Positions 54,473 to 63,933 are shown, numbered from the stretch's first letter. The stretch is DNA of 64,000 nt from JBNIDL01 sp050108195 (GCA_050108195.1 JBNIDL010000001.1:1-64000); one strand, 5' to 3'. Translations and numbers: made by a program. Notes: generated from the letters alone by a model not told the origin.

Positions 54473-54920
54473 AATAAAAAAAATTTTTTACATTTTATCT
54501 TTTTTATCAGTAATATTGTTAGATCAATCTATAAAGTTTTACGTTATAAACAAATTTTGTTGTAACATTTACTTTTTTGTTAATAAATATTTGAATATAA
54601 TAGTAGTTTTAAATAAAGGAGTAGTACTTGGATTGTTTAGCAAAACTATATCTTCTATAAGAACAGAAATATATGTAATATTTTCTTTGATAATAATGTG
54701 TTGTTTATTCTTTTTTTTAAATAGAACTAATATCAATAAATATTTGATATGTATAATAATAGGTGGTGCTTCAAGTAATTTAATAGATAGAATTCTTTGG
54801 ACAGGTGTTATAGATTTTATTGATATTCATTTTTATAATTATCATTTACCTATTTTTAATATCTCAGATTTGTCTATTATTTTAACGTATATTTTTTTAA
54901 TAATTAAAAAAAATAGGTAA
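54465..54920 (+). CDS. lspA: lipoprotein signal peptidase
   Basis: Inner-membrane aspartyl protease that removes signal peptides of prolipoproteins. 151 residues (E. coli 164) from a TTG start inside the ileS end; no Met codon is available before the conserved LLDQSIKFYV. Four hydrophobic helices. Catalytic aspartates lie in GVIDFIDIHF and FNISDLSII; GGASSNLIDR is the family signature. Implies that at least some lipoproteins and Lgt are kept. fkpB and ispH, next in E. coli, are absent. Confidence 0.93.
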   Translation: MLKIKKIFYILSFLSVILLDQSIKFYVINKFCCNIYFFVNKYLNIIVVLNKGVVLGLFSKTISSIRTEIYVIFSLIIMCCLFFFLNRTNINKYLICIIIGGASSNLIDRILWTGVIDFIDIHFYNYHLPIFNISDLSIILTYIFLIIKKNR

Positions 54921-54923
54921 AAA

Positions 54924-55691
54924 ATGACTAAAAAAATTCGTATTGCAGTAAGCGGCGCGAATGGTAAAATGGGTAAAAAAGTAATAGAAAATTTATTTAA
55001 ATTTAAAAATATAAAATTAACTTCAGTTTTGATAAAAAAAAAAACTAAATTAAAATTAAAAAATAAACTTTTAACAAAAATATATAAAAAATTAAATTTT
55101 TCTTATTGTATAAAAAAAATCATAAATTTTTTTGATGTTCTTATAGATTTTACTTCTCCTGAATCTAGTGTTAGTTATGCACATATATGTAGTTTATACA
55201 AAAAAAAAATAGTTATAGGCACAACTGGATTTAATATAGATCAAATTAATTTATTAAAATTATATTCTAAAAAAACAGGAATAGTTATTTCAGAAAATTA
55301 TAGTATATACGCAAATATATTATTTAAATTACTAAAAAATAAATATTTTTTAAATAGTTCAAAAAATATAAAAATAATAGAGAAACATCATAAAAGTAAG
55401 ATTGATAAATATTCTGGAACTTCCATTAGGATTAAAAAAACTATTTTAAATAGTAACAACAATCAGAAAAATGTTTTTATAAAAAATATAAAAATAATTC
55501 CAATAAGAAATAAAAAAGATATTGGAAGCAGTCACATTATAGTTTTTTTTAGAAATGGAGAATCTTTAACAATTTGTCATAGAGTGAAAAACAGATCTGT
55601 ATACGCTTTAGGCGCTATAAAGTCAGCTTTATGGATTTATAAGAAAGAAAGAGGTATTTTTAACTCAAATAATATTTTGAAAAAAAATTAA
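54924..55691 (+). CDS. dapB: 4-hydroxy-tetrahydrodipicolinate reductase
   Basis: Second step of the diaminopimelate/lysine branch. 255 residues (E. coli 273). NAD(P)-binding VSGANGKMGKKV near 9-20, GTTGFN, and the substrate and catalytic motif EKHHKSKIDKYSGTS. DAP is needed for peptidoglycan, consistent with murA and glmM. Middle region is shortened and Lys-rich. Three bases after lspA; carAB, next in E. coli, are lost. Confidence 0.95.
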   Translation: MTKKIRIAVSGANGKMGKKVIENLFKFKNIKLTSVLIKKKTKLKLKNKLLTKIYKKLNFSYCIKKIINFFDVLIDFTSPESSVSYAHICSLYKKKIVIGTTGFNIDQINLLKLYSKKTGIVISENYSIYANILFKLLKNKYFLNSSKNIKIIEKHHKSKIDKYSGTSIRIKKTILNSNNNQKNVFIKNIKIIPIRNKKDIGSSHIIVFFRNGESLTICHRVKNRSVYALGAIKSALWIYKKERGIFNSNNILKKN

Positions 55692-55703
55692 TATAAAATA
55701 ATT

Positions 55704-56198
55704 ATGAATATAAGTATGATTTGCGCATACTCTCTAAATAAAATAATTGGAAATAAAAATAAATTACCTTGGGTAAGTAAAATAGATTTAAAATGGTTTT
55801 ACCTAAATACTTTTGGAAAAATTGTGGTTATGGGTTACAACACTTATCTTTCTTTGAATAAAAAACCTTTATATGGAAGAAAAAACATAGTTATTACAAA
55901 TTTTCATAAAAATAATATTGATAGAAGTAAATTTAAAGTTTTATTTACAACTAATCAAATAGTAAATTTATCTAAAAGAAAAAAAGAAATAATTATTATA
56001 GGAGGAGCTAAAACTTATAAAAGTTTTGGTAAATACTATAATAAAATATACATAACTCGCATATATAAATTTTTTAATGGAGACACAAGATTTCCAATAA
56101 ACATAAAATATGAAAATTGGGATGTTATTTTTAATAAATATGTTTATGACAATATAAATAATTTATTTTTAAATTTTAAAATTTTAAAAAAAAAATAA
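55704..56198 (+). CDS. folA: dihydrofolate reductase
   Basis: Reduces dihydrofolate to tetrahydrofolate. 164 residues (E. coli 159). Catalytic Asp28 in SKIDLKWF, NADPH-binding VVMGYNTYLSL, GRKNIVIT and IIIGGAKTYKSF. Glycine 97-type IGG kept. Third folate gene in the window. Convergent with apaH with a 2-base gap. Divergence is high but no key residue is missing. Confidence 0.95.
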   Translation: MNISMICAYSLNKIIGNKNKLPWVSKIDLKWFYLNTFGKIVVMGYNTYLSLNKKPLYGRKNIVITNFHKNNIDRSKFKVLFTTNQIVNLSKRKKEIIIIGGAKTYKSFGKYYNKIYITRIYKFFNGDTRFPINIKYENWDVIFNKYVYDNINNLFLNFKILKKK

Positions 56199-56200
56199 AG

Positions 56201-57022
56201 TTAAAAAGATTTAAAAAAAAAAGAAGATTTAACTGAAAATATTTCTTTTGTTTCTAATTTTAGAGCTGTAATTTTGCCACCCCAACAACATCCAGTATCT
56301 AAACAATATATTTTTTTTGATAAATTAATTTTGTTTAATGTTGACCAATGTCCAAATATAACATTATATTTTTTTATACTTTTGTGCATTATTTTATACC
56401 ATGGTGTTAGAAAATGATCTTTTTTTTTATCAAAAGTTTTGTTTTTAACATCTAAGGTACCATTAAAAAAACAATATCTTATATTTGTGAAAGAATAAAT
56501 AAGAAAAATAATCTTATATAATTTGTTTTTTATTTTATTAAAATTAAAAATTTTTAAACTTTTGAAATTTCTAAAATAAAAATTGAAATTTTTGTTTTTT
56601 AAAAATTTTCTTATTACGTAAGAATATTTTTTTAAAGTTTCAATTGTTAAAAACGGAGGTATTCCAGCATGTACTACTATTAATTTTTTTTTTTCGTTTA
56701 TTCTTATTAAAGGTTGTTTTTTTAACCAATTAATTAAGTTACTAAATTTTTTATATGAAATTATTTTTTTATAGATTTTGTAATCTAACATGTTTGAAAA
56801 GTAACAACTTAAAAAATTTACCTCATGATTTCCTAATACTATTTTTACACTATTTCTTATTTTATATAAAAACTTTAAAACTTTTAAAGAATCACTACCT
56901 CTGTTTATTAAATCTCCTGTTATCCATATTTTATCGGTTTTTTTATCGAAATTTATTAAATTTAAAAGTTTTTTTAATTCCTTATAACATCCATGTATAT
57001 CTCCTATAAAATAATTGTACAT
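56201..57022 (-). CDS. apaH: diadenosine tetraphosphatase ApaH
   Basis: Symmetrical Ap4A hydrolase, also able to remove Np4 caps from RNA 5' ends. 273 residues (E. coli 280). PPP phosphoesterase motifs GDIHGCYKEL (7-16), GDLINRGSDS, GNHEVNFL (Glu in place of the E. coli Asp), and later VVHAGIPP and FGHWSTL. Follows rsmA by 7 bases; apaG, between them in E. coli, is gone. Retention suggests a need to clear Ap4A made by synthetases or to decap RNA. Confidence 0.95.
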   Translation of the reverse strand: MYNYFIGDIHGCYKELKKLLNLINFDKKTDKIWITGDLINRGSDSLKVLKFLYKIRNSVKIVLGNHEVNFLSCYFSNMLDYKIYKKIISYKKFSNLINWLKKQPLIRINEKKKLIVVHAGIPPFLTIETLKKYSYVIRKFLKNKNFNFYFRNFKSLKIFNFNKIKNKLYKIIFLIYSFTNIRYCFFNGTLDVKNKTFDKKKDHFLTPWYKIMHKSIKKYNVIFGHWSTLNKINLSKKIYCLDTGCCWGGKITALKLETKEIFSVKSSFFFKSF

Positions 57023-57029
57023 GAAGTTT

Positions 57030-57782
57030 TTACAACATTTTAGAAAGTAATAGATATTTTTTCATATTTACTTTTTCTGCTCTTATTTTTGGATCTATAT
57101 TGCATCTAATTAATTGTTTGTCAGAAAAAAGATTGTTTAAATTATTTTTTATAATTTTTCTTTTAAAAGAAAATGCATTTTTTACTACAATCAAAAATTT
57201 TTTATAGTTATATATTAAGGAATTTAACCTTGTTGGTTTAAAATATACAAAAGAAGAATATACCTTCGGTTTAGGAAAAAAATTAATTGGACTTACATTC
57301 ATGATTATTTTAGTTTTAAAATAAAATTTAACTATCAAAGTTAGTTTTCCATATTTTTTTGATCCCGGTTCAGCAGTAATTCTATCAGCCACTTCTTTTT
57401 GAAACATAAAATGTAAGTCATTTATTAAGTAAAAAAATTTCATTAAATAAAAAAGTATTTTTAAAGATATTTTATAAGGTAAATTACCTATTATACGTAA
57501 AGGAGATTTTAGTTTATTATATATTTTAAAGAAATTCACTTTTAAAACATCTTTTTGTATTAAATATATTTTTTTGTTTTTTATCCATTTTGAAACATTT
57601 TTATCTATTTCAATTACTGTTATTTTATTTAAATATTTTATTATTTCTTTTGTTATTGCTCCGAATCCAGAACCTATCTCTACAAAACTTTGATTATTTT
57701 TTGGTTTAATTTTGTTTATAATTTCTTCTATTATTTTTTTGTTTAATAAAAAGTGTTGACCTAATTTTTTATAATTTTTCAT
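57030..57782 (-). CDS. rsmA: 16S rRNA dimethyladenosine transferase RsmA (KsgA)
   Basis: Makes m6,2A at 1518/1519 of 16S rRNA as a late assembly checkpoint. 250 residues (E. coli 273). GQHFLLNKKIIEEII at the start, SAM-binding VEIGSGFGAITKEI, and IGNLPYKISLKI with the catalytic NLPY. The start codon overlaps the pdxA stop by 4 bases (ATGA). C-terminal domain slightly trimmed. Confidence 0.96.
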   Translation of the reverse strand: MKNYKKLGQHFLLNKKIIEEIINKIKPKNNQSFVEIGSGFGAITKEIIKYLNKITVIEIDKNVSKWIKNKKIYLIQKDVLKVNFFKIYNKLKSPLRIIGNLPYKISLKILFYLMKFFYLINDLHFMFQKEVADRITAEPGSKKYGKLTLIVKFYFKTKIIMNVSPINFFPKPKVYSSFVYFKPTRLNSLIYNYKKFLIVVKNAFSFKRKIIKNNLNNLFSDKQLIRCNIDPKIRAEKVNMKKYLLLSKML

Positions 57783-58759
57783 TTTTTAATTTTTTTAATA
57801 AATTTTAATAAATATAATATACTTTCAAAGTTAATTTCATTTTTTTTCACTGCTTCTAATGCAGTTCCATGACATACAGAAAATCTCAAAAATGGCAAAC
57901 CTAAAGTTATATTAACGGAGTTAAAAAGATTATATTGTTTTATTAAAGGAAAACTCTGATCATGGTACATAGATAATACTATATCTGTTTTTTTAAAACT
58001 TCTTCTAAATATTGTATCAGGAGAATATGGACCAACTATATTAAATCCTGATTTTTGTAATTCTTTTATAACAGGTATTATTATTTCTATTTCTTCTTTG
58101 CCAATAAAACCATTTTCTCCAGCATGAGGATTTAATCCGGTTACGTATACTTTTATATTTTTCATATGTAATTTATTTTTTAATTCTTTTATAAGAATTA
58201 AAATTTTTTCTTTCAAAATTAATTTATTTATTTTTTTGGAAATATCTTTTATAGGAATATGATTTGTAACATATGCTACGTTAAAATTTTTAGTAACAAC
58301 AAGCATAATTGATTTAAATTTACTAACATCACTAAAAAAATCAGTATGTCCTTTAAAATTAAATCCTGATTTGTTCAAAATTCCTTTATGAACTGGCATA
58401 GTTATAATAGAAGAAAATTCTTTATTCAAGCATTTTTTATAAGCTACATTTAAAGTATTAATTACATATCTACTGTTTTTAAAATTTAACTTTCCTGGAA
58501 TAACTTTGTCTAAAGTTTTAACATCTATTACAGTCAGTTCATTTTTGTTATTTATTATTTTTTTGTTTTTGCAATATTTTCTTACTCTGATAGAAATATT
58601 TTTGTACTTTAATCTTTTTTGTATCATTTCAGAATCAACACAAAAAACCATTTTTAACGGCCATTTATACTTTAACATTTCTATAATAAAATCTGTACCT
58701 ATTCCTGAAGGTTCTCCTCCAGTTACTATAATGTTTTCATTTTTCATTTTTTTTAACAA
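57779..58759 (-). CDS. pdxA: 4-hydroxythreonine-4-phosphate dehydrogenase PdxA
   Basis: Vitamin B6 synthesis: oxidises 4-phosphohydroxy-threonine for PdxJ. 326 residues (E. coli 329). Metal ligands His167, His212 (GLNPHAGENG) and His266 (MYHDQSFP); GGEPSGIG near 14-21; MPVHKG and FKGHTDFF. Start: Met1 or Met5 are both possible. In E. coli surA and lptD lie upstream; both are gone. Retention supports de novo pyridoxal phosphate, provided pdxJ and serC exist elsewhere. Confidence 0.96.
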   Translation of the reverse strand: MLKKMKNENIIVTGGEPSGIGTDFIIEMLKYKWPLKMVFCVDSEMIQKRLKYKNISIRVRKYCKNKKIINNKNELTVIDVKTLDKVIPGKLNFKNSRYVINTLNVAYKKCLNKEFSSIITMPVHKGILNKSGFNFKGHTDFFSDVSKFKSIMLVVTKNFNVAYVTNHIPIKDISKKINKLILKEKILILIKELKNKLHMKNIKVYVTGLNPHAGENGFIGKEEIEIIIPVIKELQKSGFNIVGPYSPDTIFRRSFKKTDIVLSMYHDQSFPLIKQYNLFNSVNITLGLPFLRFSVCHGTALEAVKKNEINFESILYLLKFIKKIKK

Positions 58760-58911
58760 ATTTAAAGTTACTAATAATTTTTCAATAAAAAATTTATATT
58801 TTATAATTATTATTAATTTTATATTATTTTATAATTAAACATAAAAATTTTTTTTATTTTGTTTTTTAAAATAAATTAATATTAATTATAATAAAACTAT
58901 TTTAATTTTAT

Positions 58912-59679
58912 ATGAAATTTTTAGGTAAAATTTTAGGATTTATATTATCTCTTATATCCAGAGGAGGTTTTTTATCTGTAATAACAGGGATATTTATAGG
59001 ACATATATTCGATAAATTATATGATAAATGTAATTTTATATGCTTTAGTAGATCTGCAAAAAATGAAAAAAAAGAATTTTTGTCAATTATATTTCAAATT
59101 ATAGGATATATAGCTAAATCTAAGGGAATAGTAACTAAAAAAGATATAAAATATGTAAGGAAATTAATGGAATACTTTAATTTCAATGAAAAATTAAAAA
59201 ATATAGCAAAAAAATCTTTTTTAGAAGGAAAAAAATTTTCTTTTCCAATAAAAGAAAAACTAAAAATACTAAAAAATTTTAACTTAAAAAAAGAAGTTTT
59301 AACGAAATTTATAAAAATTCAATTAGAAATAGCCATTATAAATGAATATTTACATCCAAATACTAAAAAAGTAATAATATTTATATCAAATGAATTAAAT
59401 ATAGAAAAAGAATATATTGATAATTTAATATATAAATTTGAAAAAAAAATAATAAATAATAATGCCGATATTAATTTAGCATATAGAATACTAGGAGTTA
59501 ATAAATATGATAATAAAAGAGAGATAAAAAAAGCTTACAAAAAATTAATGAGTAAATATCATCCTGATAAAATAATTTCAAAAAAGAATATTTCAAAAAA
59601 TATAATAAATATATATAAAGAAAAAACACAACTTATACAAAAATCTTATAATTTAATAAGAAAAGAAAAAAAATTCTAA
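58912..59679 (+). CDS. djlA: membrane-anchored DnaJ-like co-chaperone DjlA
   Basis: Type III J protein that works with DnaK at the inner membrane. 255 residues (E. coli 271). N-terminal glycine-containing transmembrane segment (about 4-32) that dimerises in E. coli, TerB-like middle domain, a shortened linker lacking the Gly/Gln-rich stretch, and a C-terminal J domain with HPDK (KYHPDKI). Overlaps the convergent thiQ by 4 bases. Confidence 0.93.
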   Translation: MKFLGKILGFILSLISRGGFLSVITGIFIGHIFDKLYDKCNFICFSRSAKNEKKEFLSIIFQIIGYIAKSKGIVTKKDIKYVRKLMEYFNFNEKLKNIAKKSFLEGKKFSFPIKEKLKILKNFNLKKEVLTKFIKIQLEIAIINEYLHPNTKKVIIFISNELNIEKEYIDNLIYKFEKKIINNNADINLAYRILGVNKYDNKREIKKAYKKLMSKYHPDKIISKKNISKNIINIYKEKTQLIQKSYNLIRKEKKF

Positions 59680-60350
59680 AAAAAATACTCTTTTATTCTT
59701 TTGTTTAAATATTTACCGAAATATTTCACCTTACCTCTCTTTATAATTAAAATTTTGTTTGATATTTTAGAAGCAACATATAAATCATGCAAGACAATTA
59801 GTGCAGTTATTTTGTTTTTTAAACAATTTTTTTTTATTATGTAAGTCATTCTATTTTTACTTACTATATCAACAAAAGAAAAAGGCTCATCTAACAACAA
59901 TATTGGTTTATTTCTTAATATACATCTTATTAAAGCAACTATTTGTCTTTGACCTACAGATATTTCACATGGATATTTATTAAGTATGTTTTCTTGATTA
60001 ATTGATTTCATAACATTAAATATTTCATTTTTTTGTAAACTAGTAATATTTAGATTTTTATTTAATCCTATAATTATGTTTTCTAGAACAGTAAAATGAG
60101 GAAACAAATTATTTTCTTGAAATAACATAGATACTGGTCTTTCGCTTGGACTAATATTATTATATATAGAATTGTTTATCAATAAGTATCCTTTTTCTAC
60201 TTTTAAAAAACCAGATATAATATTTAAAAGAGTGCTTTTACCAGATCCGTTTGGACCTAAAATTGATATTATTTCTCCTCTTCTAAATTTTAAATTTATT
60301 TTTAATTTAAATTTTTCTTTAATATATATTAAATTTTTTAATTGGATCAT
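59676..60350 (-). CDS. thiQ: thiamine ABC transporter ATP-binding protein ThiQ
   Basis: Energises thiamine import. 224 residues (E. coli 232). Walker A GPNGSGKST at 32-40, Q-loop FQENNLFPHFT, Walker B ILLLDEPFS and an H-loop His in VLHDL. Two motifs are off-consensus: the LSGGQ signature reads ISVGQ and the D-loop SALD reads SFVD. Catalytic Glu of Walker B is present. Overlaps thiP by 32 bases. Assigned by best match along the length (SERPVSMLFQENNLF) and by its partners. Confidence 0.93.
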   Translation of the reverse strand: MIQLKNLIYIKEKFKLKINLKFRRGEIISILGPNGSGKSTLLNIISGFLKVEKGYLLINNSIYNNISPSERPVSMLFQENNLFPHFTVLENIIIGLNKNLNITSLQKNEIFNVMKSINQENILNKYPCEISVGQRQIVALIRCILRNKPILLLDEPFSFVDIVSKNRMTYIIKKNCLKNKITALIVLHDLYVASKISNKILIIKRGKVKYFGKYLNKRIKEYFF

Positions 60351-61899
60351 TTTTTTTTAAAAACAAAAAGTTTATTATTTTTATTATTAAAATGCAAATA
60401 ACAAGTAATATTAATGAAATGGCAAAACTATCTTTATAATAAAAACTTCCTATTTGATTATATAAATATAATGATATGCTTTTGCTTATTTCTTCATTAA
60501 AAAGTAATAATATATTTATATTGTTAATTATTGAAATGTTAGAAAATATAAACGCTTCTTTAAGATAATATCTTAATATTTTCAAATCTATTAATTTTAA
60601 TCTTTTAAATCCTACAATATTTAAAGAATTACATATTTTATTATATTTGTTAAATATAATTAACATAGGTTGTTTTAAGATTTGAATTAAGTAAGGTAAT
60701 GTTACTAACGATTGTAAAAATATTATTATTATTTTATTGTTTATATAATTTATTTTATTTTTTAAATTAATTAAGTAAAATGTAAATACCATATTTGGAA
60801 ATACTATAATTGATTTGCCTATAAAAACTATTAAATATGAAATTTTCTTATTTTTTATTTTTAAATTACAGTAGCTCCAAACTAAAATTATAGAAATAAT
60901 TATACATATTAAACTAGAAACAAAAGAGTTAAAAACAGAATTAAAAATAGATATCCATAGTATTTTATTTTTTAAAATATAAATCATACGAGAATTTATA
61001 CCACTTACTATTACCATAAAAGGAGGACTTATTAAAAATAAAAATATAAAAAATAAAACTATGTAATATATAAAATACTTATACCTAAATTTTTTATTAC
61101 TAATAACGTAATTGTTACTTTCATAACTTATAAAATAATTGTCTTCACTTAAATTCGATATAAATAATATAAATAAACAAATAAATATATGTATCATAGA
61201 AAGATATAAAGCTTTATTTAAGTTAGTTAAATATTTAAAAGAATAAAAAATTTCTAAAGAAATAGTTGTATAAGTTGGACCACCTAAAATCAGTGGAATA
61301 TTAAAACTAGATATACAAAATATAAAAACCTTAAAAAATATAATAAGTATCTTATTTAACAAATTAGGAAGTTCTATATAATAAAAAAAATAAAATCCTG
61401 AAATATTTAATTGAGAAGATATTTTTAAATGTTCTATTGGTATATTTTCAAATACTTTTATCCAAAATAAAATAGAAATTGGTATGTTTAAAAATATATG
61501 AGTTATTATTATACCATATATATTATATATAGAAAAGTTATATTTAATACCTAACGATAATAAAAATAAATTTAACAATCCGTTATTACCAAAAACTTTT
61601 ATTATTCCTATTACTAAAATAGACGATGGAAGTAAAGATGACAAATAACAAAATATCAGTAATATATTTTTTAATTTTTTTTTAAAACTAAAATGTAAAA
61701 TTTTAGCGATAAATATAGAAATTGTTACGCTAATTATTGTTGATATTAAAGATTGATAAATTGTGAAATAAATTACACTATTTAATTCTTTTTCATAGAT
61801 ATTATTATTAAATATATAATTTAATGCATTAAAAAAAATAAATTTAATTGGGAAAAATATAAATAATGAAATAAAAATTGATAATAAAACTCCTAACAT
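60319..61899 (-). CDS. thiP: thiamine ABC transporter permease ThiP
   Basis: Inner-membrane channel with two tandem permease halves in one chain. 526 residues (E. coli 536) and roughly a dozen hydrophobic segments. Each half has an EAA-like loop region, for example around the VFENIPIEHLKISSQLNISGFYF stretch (about 165-187) and NIVGFKRLKLIDLKILR in the second half. Sequence is strongly diverged and extremely Ile/Phe/Asn-rich, so the identity rests largely on position between thiB and thiQ. Confidence 0.92.
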   Translation of the reverse strand: MLGVLLSIFISLFIFFPIKFIFFNALNYIFNNNIYEKELNSVIYFTIYQSLISTIISVTISIFIAKILHFSFKKKLKNILLIFCYLSSLLPSSILVIGIIKVFGNNGLLNLFLLSLGIKYNFSIYNIYGIIITHIFLNIPISILFWIKVFENIPIEHLKISSQLNISGFYFFYYIELPNLLNKILIIFFKVFIFCISSFNIPLILGGPTYTTISLEIFYSFKYLTNLNKALYLSMIHIFICLFILFISNLSEDNYFISYESNNYVISNKKFRYKYFIYYIVLFFIFLFLISPPFMVIVSGINSRMIYILKNKILWISIFNSVFNSFVSSLICIIISIILVWSYCNLKIKNKKISYLIVFIGKSIIVFPNMVFTFYLINLKNKINYINNKIIIIFLQSLVTLPYLIQILKQPMLIIFNKYNKICNSLNIVGFKRLKLIDLKILRYYLKEAFIFSNISIINNINILLLFNEEISKSISLYLYNQIGSFYYKDSFAISLILLVICILIIKIINFLFLKKNDPIKKFNIY

Positions 61900-61930
61900 A
61901 GTATTTTTTTATTTAAAGTTTTTTATAGTT

Positions 61931-62914
61931 TTAAAAAAAAATATTTCTTTTCCAAATTTTTATTAACTCGTAATAAATTTTACTTACTTCTAAAGGATTA
62001 AATATTTTGATTTCTTTTTTTGGATTATTAATTTTATTAAATTTATTTTTTACTATAGGATTCATCCAGTGAACAAATAAAATTTTGTTTTGTATATAAT
62101 CTGATAATAAAAATTTTATAAATTTTTTAGATAAAATATAATTTTTACTATTTTTAGATATACCTACAACTTCAAACTGAACATAATGACCTTCGTTGAA
62201 ATCTATATAATCATAGTTACTATTATTTTCTTCTATTATATGAAAGATCGGTGAAGTAGTATAGCTAAAAACAAAATCTATTTCTCCATTTAAAAATAAA
62301 TTATATGATTCTCCCCAATTTTTTGTTATGATACTTCTTTTTTTACTTAAATAAAATATAGCTTCTTTGTAGTTATTTTTATATATTTTTTTTATCCATA
62401 ATAAAAAATCTAGACCTATAGTACTTAATCTTGGATCCGGATAAGAAATACTAAAATCTTTATTTTTTATAAATTCAAAAAAATTTTTTGTTAAATTATG
62501 ATTTTTTTTTTTATTATATATAAAACTAAAATAACCATAATCATAAGGTAAAAAAAAATTACTTTTTATTTTTTTTTTGAAGTAGATTTTTTCAAATTCT
62601 TTATAATTATATGAACAAAAAAATTGTTCTATATTTTTTAAATTTATAATATTATATTCTAATCCTAGAACTACATCAGCATAATTTTTATTTTTTTCTA
62701 TGTATAATCTATTTAACAAACTTAAACTATCATCTGATGTTGAAAAAATTATTTCGCAATTACAAATTTTCTCAAACTCTCTCTTTAAAAGTTCTCCTAG
62801 TTCATTATTATTAGTTAAAGATCTATATGTATATACAGTTAGTCTATCTTTTCCATATGCTTCAATAGGAAAAAAAATTAAATATAAAAAAAGTATAATA
62901 TTAATAAAAAACAT
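61931..62914 (-). CDS. thiB: periplasmic thiamine-binding protein ThiB (TbpA)
   Basis: Captures thiamine and its phosphates in the periplasm. 327 residues, the E. coli length. Signal peptide about 1-20, then the mature start DRLTVYTYRSL. ADVVLGLEYNII, PYDYGYFSFIYNK, WGESYNLFLNGEIDFVFSYT and EGHYVQFEV line up with E. coli TbpA. First gene of the thiBPQ operon; the 106-base leader has no TPP-riboswitch landmarks, unlike the usual enterobacterial arrangement. Implies that thiamine comes from outside the cell. Confidence 0.95.
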   Translation of the reverse strand: MFFINIILFLYLIFFPIEAYGKDRLTVYTYRSLTNNNELGELLKREFEKICNCEIIFSTSDDSLSLLNRLYIEKNKNYADVVLGLEYNIINLKNIEQFFCSYNYKEFEKIYFKKKIKSNFFLPYDYGYFSFIYNKKKNHNLTKNFFEFIKNKDFSISYPDPRLSTIGLDFLLWIKKIYKNNYKEAIFYLSKKRSIITKNWGESYNLFLNGEIDFVFSYTTSPIFHIIEENNSNYDYIDFNEGHYVQFEVVGISKNSKNYILSKKFIKFLLSDYIQNKILFVHWMNPIVKNKFNKINNPKKEIKIFNPLEVSKIYYELIKIWKRNIFF

Positions 62915-63020
62915 TTAAATGACTTTTTTTGTTATTTTAATAATTTAAAATATTTTTTAAATTATTAATATTTTAAAATAAAATAAATTAATTATAACAA
63001 TTTTTTATGTTTTTACTATA

Positions 63021-63914
63021 ATGCACATACCTGTACTTTTTAAGGAATTAATAAATGTTTTAAATATCAAAAAAAATGGAATCTATGTAGATTGTACTTT
63101 TGGAGCTGGAGGGCATTCTTTTGGAATATTATCAATGTTAGGAAAAAATGGAAAATTATTTATTATTGATAGAGATGAAAAATCAATAAAATTAGCAAAA
63201 AAAAAAATTAAAGATGAAAGAGTTTTTATAATAAATGATACTTTTTCAAACATAATGCATTATGTTTACAAATACAATATTTTTAAAAAAGTAAACGGAA
63301 TAATTTTAGATTTAGGAGTGTCTTCTGATCAATTAAACAATCCAAAAAGAGGATTTTCTTTTATGAAAAATGGACCTATTGATATGAGGATGAATAATAA
63401 AGTTGGTGTTAGCGCTAAAAAATGGATAAAAAACGCAAGCTTAAATAATTTAGAAAATGTTATAAAATATTTAGGAGAAGAAAAACATTATAAAAAAATT
63501 TCAAAATCAATTTTTAATAATTTTAAAAAAAAAAAAATTAATACAACAATTGAACTATCAAATATAATAAAAAAAGCGACTAAAAAATATAAAAATAAAA
63601 AAAAAATACATCCAGCCACTAAAACCTTTCGTGCCATAAGAATGTATATCAACGACGAACTAAATGAGTTAAATAAAATATTAAATAATATTAAACATAT
63701 TTTATCAAAAAGAGGAAAGATTTTAATTATTACATTTAATTCTTTAGAAGCTAGAATAATAAAAAATTTTATTAAAGAAAGTAAAATTAATAAAACTAAA
63801 AATAAATATTTTTTCAAAGTTTATAAGAAAATAAAACCTTCCAGAGTAGAAACTATAATAAATCCAAGATCTCGTAGTGCAATACTAAGATGTATAAAAA
63901 AAATTAAATTTTAA
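63021..63914 (+). CDS. rsmH: 16S rRNA N4-cytosine C1402 methyltransferase RsmH
   Basis: Adds the N4-methyl to C1402 of 16S rRNA, the same base that RsmI methylates on the ribose. 297 residues (E. coli 313). HIPVLFKELINVLNI at the start, SAM motif DCTFGAGGHSFGIL, LDLGVSSDQLNNPKRGFSF, HPATKTFRAIRMYIN and the C-terminal NPRSRSAILR. Contains a 13-A tract (63525-63537) within KKKK codons. First gene of the division and cell-wall cluster; mraZ is missing upstream. Confidence 0.97.
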   Translation: MHIPVLFKELINVLNIKKNGIYVDCTFGAGGHSFGILSMLGKNGKLFIIDRDEKSIKLAKKKIKDERVFIINDTFSNIMHYVYKYNIFKKVNGIILDLGVSSDQLNNPKRGFSFMKNGPIDMRMNNKVGVSAKKWIKNASLNNLENVIKYLGEEKHYKKISKSIFNNFKKKKINTTIELSNIIKKATKKYKNKKKIHPATKTFRAIRMYINDELNELNKILNNIKHILSKRGKILIITFNSLEARIIKNFIKESKINKTKNKYFFKVYKKIKPSRVETIINPRSRSAILRCIKKIKF

Positions 63915-63933
63915 TAAAAGTAATAAAATTTAT

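Noticed and set aside
62915..63020. Possible TPP riboswitch before thiB
   Set aside because: On the minus strand no CTGAGA or ACCTGATC-like THI-box elements are seen and the interval is too short.
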